This document shows, in pieces, positions 59,043-64,000 of a stretch of DNA of 64,000 nt. Under the pieces are notes generated by a model. The model made no database searches. It was not told the origin of the DNA and saw only the letters and a list, made by a program, of their open reading frames with translations. Source of the DNA: Kitasatospora sp. A2-31 (GTDB lineage: Bacteria > Actinomycetota > Actinomycetes > Streptomycetales > Streptomycetaceae); assembly GCF_022288725.1 (NCBI RefSeq), contig NZ_JAKNTA010000002.1:344337-408336 (forward strand), read 5' to 3'. Within the stretch, counting starts at the first letter, position 1. Each line of letters starts with the position of its first letter. The translations under genes were made by a program, and so were the position numbers.

Positions 59043-59663
59043 ATGTCCAACGAGCCCGCCGCCGGACTCCGCGGCGTCACCGTCGCCATCGCCTACCACG
59101 GCCGCTTCGGCCACACCGCCCGCCAGGCCGAGGCCGTCCGCCGGGGCGCCGCGTCCGTTCCCGGCACCGACGCCCGGCTGATCGCCGTCGACACCGTCAC
59201 GGAGGAGGACTGGGAGGCGCTCGACGGCGCGGACGCGATCGTCTTCGGCTCCGCCACCTACCTGGGCGACGTCTCGGCCGCCTTCCGGACCTTCGCCGAA
59301 TCCACCAGCAAGCGCTGGGCGGCCCAGGCCTGGCAGGACAAGCTGGCCGCCGGCTTCGTCAACTCCGGTGCGATGAGCGGGGACAAGCTCAACGCCCTGC
59401 AGTCGCTGTCGGTCTTCGCGGCCCAGCACGGCATGACCTGGGTCAGCCTGGGCCTGCTGCCGGGGTGGAACCGCAGCACCGGCACCGCCCAGGACCTCAA
59501 CCGGCTCGGGTTCTGGCTCGGTGCGGCCGCCCAGTCGAACGGCGACCAGGGGCCGGAGGAGATGAACCCCGCCGACCTGGCCACGGCCGAGCACCTGGGC
59601 CGTCGGGTCGCCGAGCAGGCCCGGCGTCTGGCCGCCGCCGACGCCGCGCTCGCCGCGGCCTGA
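59043..59663 (+). CDS. Flavodoxin-like (WrbA-type) protein
   Basis: 206 residues. FMN phosphate loop VAIAYHGRFGHTARQAEAV at the start; ADAIVFGSATYLGDVSAAF and DKLAAGFVNSGAMSGDKLN are WrbA/NAD(P)H:quinone oxidoreductase landmarks; then HGMTWVSLGLLPG. It probably reduces quinones by two electrons with bound FMN. ATG at 59043 follows GAGGGGGAATCC. A strong terminator-like stem is at 59702-59735 before the next gene. Confidence 0.9.
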   Translation: MSNEPAAGLRGVTVAIAYHGRFGHTARQAEAVRRGAASVPGTDARLIAVDTVTEEDWEALDGADAIVFGSATYLGDVSAAFRTFAESTSKRWAAQAWQDKLAAGFVNSGAMSGDKLNALQSLSVFAAQHGMTWVSLGLLPGWNRSTGTAQDLNRLGFWLGAAAQSNGDQGPEEMNPADLATAEHLGRRVAEQARRLAAADAALAAA

Positions 59664-59701
59664 CGGCGTTCGCCGCAGGCCGGTCCCGCGGCGGACCCTG
59701 T

Positions 59702-59735
59702 CCCCGCCCCGGCCGGAATACCGGTCGGGGCGGGG
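59702..59735 (+). terminator. 15-bp stem-loop after the flavodoxin-like gene
   Basis: CCCCGCCCCGGCCGG at 59702-59716 pairs with 59721-59735 with one G-U-type mismatch and loop AATA. Confidence 0.7.
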
Positions 59736-59829
59736 CGGGTTGGAGGTGGCGAGACCGTACGCCCCCCGGCGCTGCGGGCGGGGGCCGGTCCCGTCGCCTG
59801 CCGTGGCCGGGCCTGAGACAGGACCCCGG

Positions 59830-60447
59830 ATGACCAACGACACCGCCGCCGGCACCGACCGCTCGTTCCTCTTCGTCCTGGCCAGCTCCCGCTCGGACGG
59901 CAACACCGAGTTCCTCGCGCGCGCCGCCGCGGAGCAGCTGCCGCCCGGCATATCCCGGCGCTGGGTGGACCTGAACCGGATCCCGCTGGCCGACTTCCAG
60001 GACGGCCGGCACGACGAGGGCACCTGGCCGGCCGGGGAGGGCGAGGAGGAACTGCTGGCGGCCACGCTGGCGGCGACCGACGTCGTGATCGTCTCGCCGC
60101 TCTACTGGTACACGGTGTCGGCCCAGGCCAAGCGCTACCTCGACCACTGGTCGCGCTGGCTGCGCGTGCCCGGCGCGGACTTCAGGGCCCGGATGGCAGG
60201 CCGGACGCTCTGGGGTGTGACGGTCATGGCCCACGCCGAGGAGGAGGTCGCCGACGGGTTGGTGACCACCCTCAACAACTCCGCGGCCTACATGCGGATG
60301 CGGTTCGGCGGTGTGCTGTTCGGCAACGGCTCCGCCCCCGGCCAGGTGCGCGACGACGCGCGGGGCCTGGAGCGCGCGAAGACCTTCTTCCACCGCGACG
60401 CCCCGCTCGCCCGTTTCCCCTACGAGCCGGCGGTCGACGCCCACTAG
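59830..60447 (+). CDS. NADPH-dependent FMN reductase / flavodoxin-fold oxidoreductase
   Basis: 205 residues. The FMN loop is LFVLASSRSDGNTEFLARAA (SxRxxGNT), followed by VIVSPLYWYTVSAQAKRYLD with the PLYWYTVSA motif of the flavodoxin_2/FMN_red family. ATG at 59830 follows ACAGGA. It lies 166 bases downstream of the flavodoxin-like gene, with a terminator between. The pair may supply reduced flavin or quinone detoxification. Confidence 0.87.
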   Translation: MTNDTAAGTDRSFLFVLASSRSDGNTEFLARAAAEQLPPGISRRWVDLNRIPLADFQDGRHDEGTWPAGEGEEELLAATLAATDVVIVSPLYWYTVSAQAKRYLDHWSRWLRVPGADFRARMAGRTLWGVTVMAHAEEEVADGLVTTLNNSAAYMRMRFGGVLFGNGSAPGQVRDDARGLERAKTFFHRDAPLARFPYEPAVDAH

Positions 60448-60484
60448 CGGCGACAGCGCGACCTGGGCGCGGCCGGCGCGCTGC

Positions 60485-60605
60485 CTAGGAGTCTCCTGAA
60501 GATCTTGGTTTGGGCGCCCGGTTCGCCCCAGATTGCCGGTAAATGTCAATCAGGTCGAACTGGTGCAAGTCAGGCACGTTTTCAAGATCTTCATCAGACT
60601 CCTAG
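60485..60605. mobile_element. 121-bp MITE-like element with 23-bp inverted repeats
   Basis: The left arm 60485-60507 starts CTAGGAGTCT and ends TGAAGATCTTG. The right arm 60583-60605 is its inverted copy with only two mismatches (21 of 23). Both outer ends are CTAG, which may be a 4-bp target duplication of the YTAR kind used by IS5-type elements. The 75-bp interior encodes nothing and is less GC-rich than the flanks. The right arm supplies the stop codon (60602-60604) of the universal stress protein. Confidence 0.7.
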
Positions 60606-61489
60606 ACGGGCTGCTCCCCAGTGCCCTCCGGGGGAGGGACGACGACCACCGGGCAGTGCGCGTGGTGGAGCAGGCCGTGCGGGACGGAGCCGAGCCGCAT
60701 GCCGGTGAACCCGCCGTGGCCGCGCCGCCCCACCACGACCGCCAGGGCCTGCTCGGAGGCCTTGGCGAGCTCCTCCACCGGGTGCCCGGGGACGGTCTGG
60801 TGGCTGAGCGTCTGCGCCGGATGGTCGGCGGCCCGCGCGGCCAGGGCCTCGGCGAGCACCCGGTCGAGCTCGGCCAGGTGCCGTTCCCGGTCGCCGGAGT
60901 GCAGCAGCGGTGGGTTCCACACCTGGACGACCCGCAACCGCGCACCACGTCGGGCGGCCAGGTCGGCGGCGACGTCGAGGGCCGCCCGGGACTCCGGGCT
61001 CGCGTCGAAGCCGGCCACCACGAACGGTCGGTCGGTCGTGCCGTGGCCGGACTCGCGGACGACCACCACCGGGCAGTCGCTCTGGGCGGCAAGCGGCACC
61101 GCGACCGAGTAGGAGCTCAGCAGCTCCTCCAGCCGGCTCATCCGCCGCGAGCCGAGGACGACCAGCTCGGCGTGCCGGGACTCCTCGCAGAGCGCCGGCG
61201 CCGGGTGGTCGTCGGCGAGAACGGCGGCCGCATCCACCTCCGGCCGACGGTCGCGGACCAGCGCCAGCGCCTTGGCCAGCGCCTCGTCGCCCCGCTCGCG
61301 CAGCCTGCGGTGGCGGTGGCTCTCGTCGAAGCCCCGCAGATTCGCCTCCATCGGCTCCACGGCGTGCACCAGCCGCAGCGGCAGCCCGCGCATCCCGGCC
61401 TCGTCGGCGGCCCAGACGACCGCGGCCGATTCGGGCGCGGTCGCGTCCACGCCCAGGACGACGGGACGTCGCCCACCGTCGGCTGCCAT
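60602..61489 (-). CDS. Tandem universal stress protein
   Basis: 295 residues, two USP domains. The first: RPVVLGVDATAPESAAVVWA, ending with ELVVLGSRRMSRLEELLSSY and VAVPLAAQSDCPVVVV. The second: RPFVVAGFDASPESRAALDV, ending AVVVGRRGHGGFTGMRLGSV. The second keeps the ATP-binding G-x2-G-x9-G-S pattern, and the first is similar. ATG at 61489 follows GGAGGG. The stop codon falls inside the inverted-repeat element, so the C-terminus may have been altered by its insertion. USPs are induced by stress and hypoxia in actinobacteria. Confidence 0.93.
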   Translation of the reverse strand: MAADGGRRPVVLGVDATAPESAAVVWAADEAGMRGLPLRLVHAVEPMEANLRGFDESHRHRRLRERGDEALAKALALVRDRRPEVDAAAVLADDHPAPALCEESRHAELVVLGSRRMSRLEELLSSYSVAVPLAAQSDCPVVVVRESGHGTTDRPFVVAGFDASPESRAALDVAADLAARRGARLRVVQVWNPPLLHSGDRERHLAELDRVLAEALAARAADHPAQTLSHQTVPGHPVEELAKASEQALAVVVGRRGHGGFTGMRLGSVPHGLLHHAHCPVVVVPPPEGTGEQPV

Positions 61490-61772
61490 GGGCCCTCCAG
61501 CTGGACTCGGGACTCGGCGGCCGGAACTCCGCTGCCACCGCTCCGCCTTCCACCGTAGGACTCCGGACGGGCATCGCAACGCCGGCGGAGTGTCGCTCCG
61601 CGAGGCCGCTGCGCGGCGCCCGGCGAGTTCGCGGACCGTGCGCCCCGCGACCCGCCACGGGTCACCCCCGTTGCGGGCGGGGCGCCGCCGCCAGAAGATC
61701 GAAAGGAGGCGTCCCCCATCCGCACCCCACGGGCCGGGGGAGGCCAGGCACGTCCAGGGTTGGAGGCCCAGC

Positions 61773-64000
61773 ATGCCGTCACCGCCCCGCCGCGGCCCGG
61801 CCGGCGACCCCGGGCTTCCACCGGACCCGAGGGACCCGGGCGCGAGGGAGCCGGGCCTGACGGAGCCGGGTCCGAACGAGCCGGACCTGACGGAGCCCGA
61901 CCCGAGGGAGGCGCCGGACCCGATCCGGACGAACACCATCCCGACCGGGACGACGAACCCGCCGGGGACGGACCGGAGCGAGACGGACCGGGGCGAGCCG
62001 GACGGGAGCGAGCCGGACCCGACCGCGCCGGACCCGCTGCAGCCGGACCCGATGGAGACGGTGCTCGCCACCCGCCTGCGCCTACCGCCGGTCCCCCCGA
62101 CGTTCGTCCGCCGTCCCCGGCTGGCCGACCCCCTCACCGAAGGACTGCCGCACCACCCCCTGACCCTGGTCACCGGACCCGCCGGCGCGGGGAAGACCCT
62201 GCTGGCCGGCGACTGGGTGCGCACCGGCCGGCTGCCCGGCCCCGTCGCCTGGCTCACCGCCGAGGCCCGCGACAACCTCCCCGGCGCCTTCCGGAGCAGC
62301 CTGGTCCGGGCCCTGCACCACGCCGGCGCCGTCCGCGGCGACCAGCTGACCGGACTGATCGGCGCCGCCCCCGCCGACCCGGACCTCCCCGTCCGCCTCG
62401 CCGGGATCCTCGCCGTCCGCCCGGACCCCCTCATCCTCGTCCTGGACGCCTGCGAGCAGCTCACCGACCCCGGCCCGGCCGCCGACCTGCACACCCTCTC
62501 GCGGCACGCCGGTGCCGGACTGCGACTCGTCCTGCTCAGCCGCACCGAACCGCTCCTCCCGCTGCACCGCTACCGCGCCGCGGACCTCGTCACCGAACTC
62601 CGGGCCGCCGACCTCGCGTTCACCTGCGACGAGGCCGCCGTCCTGCTGCGCCACCACGGTCTGCAGCTGTCCCCGGACGGTGTGCGGGCGCTGACCGAAC
62701 GCACCGAGGGCTGGGCCGCCGGCCTGCGGCTGTCCGCCCTGGCGGCCGAGCACGCGCCGGACCGCGAGCAGTACCTCAAGGAGTTCGAGGCCGGGCACAG
62801 CACCATCGCCGACTTCCTGCTCGCCGAAGTCCTCGACACCCAGCCCGCCGCCACCCGCGACCTCCTGCTGCGCACCAGCGTGCTGGAGCGCGTCCACCCA
62901 GGCCTGGCCGACGCGCTCACCGGCCGCCGGGACGCCGAGCGGATCCTGGACGAGCTCGCCCAGGCGAACGCCTTCGTCGCCCCCGTCGGCGGCTCCTGGT
63001 ACCGCCACCACCCTCTGTTCGCGGAGATCCTGCAGGTGCAGCTGCGCGCCCGGCAGCCCGCGCTGCCGGGGGAACTGCACGCGCGGGCCGCCCGCTGGCT
63101 GCACGGGGCCGGCCTGCTGGACGAGGCTGTGCGGCAGGCGGCCGCCGCCGAGCAATGGGGCCTCGCTGCCGAGTGGCTGGTGGAGCACCTCGCCATCGGG
63201 TCGTTCTTCACCGACCGCGGTCCGGCCGCTCCGGCGGACGTGTTCGCCGCGATGCCGCCCGCCACCGGCGGTGCCGCCGCCGACCTGGTCCGCGCCGCCC
63301 GTGCACTGGCCGCCCGCGAGGTCACCGCCGCCCTCGGGCACCTCGCGAGCGCGACCGGCGGCCCGGACCGCCCGGGCACCGACGAGGTCGCCTTCCGCTG
63401 CGCCGAGGCATTCCTGCACGCGGTCGCGGCCCGCCTGACCGGAACCGGCGGCGAGCAGGCGGCGGACGCCCTGGAACGCCTCGGCCCGCGCCTGTCGGTC
63501 CGGCGCCGGCGCGAGCACCCGGAGTTCCCCGTCCTGCTCGCCACCGCTCTGGCCGCCGTCCGGCTCGGGCAGGGGCGCCCCGCCGCCGCCCGAGCCGCGC
63601 TGGAGCCAGTGCTCCGGACGCCGCAGGAGCCGACCCGGCCGGTCCCGCGGTGCGAGGCGCTCGCCCTGCTCGCCGTCGCCGAGCTTTGGGAGGGGGCCAC
63701 CGGCCGCGCCGAGGAGCACGCCCGGCAGGCGCTGGAGGACGCCGCGGGCCGGGGCGCGCCGGTCGACGCCGGCTGCGCCCTCGCCCACCTGGTCCTCGCC
63801 GACACCGCCGCCGAGCGTGACGACCTCGCGGCGGCCCGGCGCAGCCTGCGCCGGGCCGAGGCGGCGGCCGACGGCAGCGCGGACCTCCTGGGGGCCGTGC
63901 TGCTCCGGCTCACCCGGGCCCGCCTCGCCCTGCTCCACGGAGATCCGCGCCGGGCGCTGGCGGTGCTGGCGGAGGCGGGCGGCCCCCCCCCGGCGCCGCC
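61773..64000 (+). CDS. LuxR/MalT-type ATPase regulator, 3' end cut by window
   Basis: At least 742 codons. ATG 61773 follows GGAGG by 7 bases. A Pro/Asp/Glu-rich N-terminal tail of about 95 residues has EPDLTEPD-type repeats. The NB-ARC/MalT domain starts at TRLRLPPVPPTFVRRPRLAD. Walker A is VTGPAGAGKTLLAGDW, Walker B-like LILVLDACEQLTD, and the sensor region LRLVLLSRTEPLLPLHRYRA. TPR-like helical repeats follow. A LuxR HTH domain is expected beyond base 64000 but cannot be seen. The family responds to a small inducer bound near the ATPase. It is divergent from the USP gene. Confidence 0.85.
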   Translation, partial: MPSPPRRGPAGDPGLPPDPRDPGAREPGLTEPGPNEPDLTEPDPREAPDPIRTNTIPTGTTNPPGTDRSETDRGEPDGSEPDPTAPDPLQPDPMETVLATRLRLPPVPPTFVRRPRLADPLTEGLPHHPLTLVTGPAGAGKTLLAGDWVRTGRLPGPVAWLTAEARDNLPGAFRSSLVRALHHAGAVRGDQLTGLIGAAPADPDLPVRLAGILAVRPDPLILVLDACEQLTDPGPAADLHTLSRHAGAGLRLVLLSRTEPLLPLHRYRAADLVTELRAADLAFTCDEAAVLLRHHGLQLSPDGVRALTERTEGWAAGLRLSALAAEHAPDREQYLKEFEAGHSTIADFLLAEVLDTQPAATRDLLLRTSVLERVHPGLADALTGRRDAERILDELAQANAFVAPVGGSWYRHHPLFAEILQVQLRARQPALPGELHARAARWLHGAGLLDEAVRQAAAAEQWGLAAEWLVEHLAIGSFFTDRGPAAPADVFAAMPPATGGAAADLVRAARALAAREVTAALGHLASATGGPDRPGTDEVAFRCAEAFLHAVAARLTGTGGEQAADALERLGPRLSVRRRREHPEFPVLLATALAAVRLGQGRPAAARAALEPVLRTPQEPTRPVPRCEALALLAVAELWEGATGRAEEHARQALEDAAGRGAPVDAGCALAHLVLADTAAERDDLAAARRSLRRAEAAADGSADLLGAVLLRLTRARLALLHGDPRRALAVLAEAGGPPPAP

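Overview
The window is very GC-rich DNA with strong third-codon-position G/C bias, abundant GTG and TTG starts behind GGAGG-type ribosome binding sites, and many secreted or membrane proteins and TetR/MarR/PadR/ArsR regulators. It fits a Streptomycetaceae chromosome (Streptomyces or Kitasatospora), in an accessory, arm-like region: apart from dihydrolipoyl dehydrogenase and possibly an NAD-dependent DNA ligase there is little core housekeeping content. Both end genes are cut by the window.

Layout. 0-7.5 kb: the end of a FtsX-type ABC permease and its ATPase (with an AbrB-like tail), a small membrane protein, an AMP-dependent ligase, a P-loop protein and a type II thioesterase. 7.5-15.6 kb: a secreted subtilisin, a FusB-like FBP protein divergent from a TetR, a DUF1348 protein divergent from another TetR with two clear operators, an acetyltransferase, a hypothetical protein, a DUF4389 membrane protein, and a sorbitol-dehydrogenase-type small subunit whose GMC partner has decayed. 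16-22.3 kb: TetR/SDR pair, a transposase scrap, an isocitrate lyase/PEP mutase family enzyme, an acyltransferase-domain protein, a PAP2 phosphatase, a methyltransferase. 22.5-27.2 kb: two regulated efflux units (PadR/MATE and TetR/MFS), each with a palindromic operator, and an MT0933-like antitoxin-type protein. 27.3-33.3 kb: secreted M28 aminopeptidase, lpdA, a leucine-rich-repeat protein, and a rifampicin monooxygenase (Rox) preceded by a rifamycin-associated element.

33.3-38.8 kb: a short threonine-codon leader peptide followed by a perfect terminator hairpin and then a ThrRS paralogue lacking the TGS and editing domains, which looks like ribosome-mediated attenuation. Next come a small secreted protein, VOC/MarR divergent pair, NlpC/P60 hydrolase, RidA protein, and an ArsR-SRPBCC operon with duplicated operators. 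38.9-48.7 kb: a small lipopeptide-like biosynthetic locus with an acyl-ACP desaturase, an acyl-activating enzyme, a C-A-T NRPS whose specificity residues read as glycine, a stand-alone carrier protein, a stand-alone condensation enzyme carrying an elastin-like repeat, and an ornithine-cyclodeaminase-family enzyme. 48.8-64 kb: an LPMO-fold protein without signal peptide or histidine brace, an NAD-dependent DNA ligase, a PrmC-like methyltransferase, acetyltransferase, secreted PD40 repeat protein, F420-type LLM oxidoreductase, a TetR divergent from an epoxide-hydrolase-like/flavodoxin/FMN-reductase group, a 121-bp MITE-like inverted-repeat element at the end of a universal stress protein, and a truncated LuxR/MalT-type ATPase regulator.

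Most transcription units are regulator-target pairs with readable operators. All function calls come from reading motifs by eye; no database search was run.
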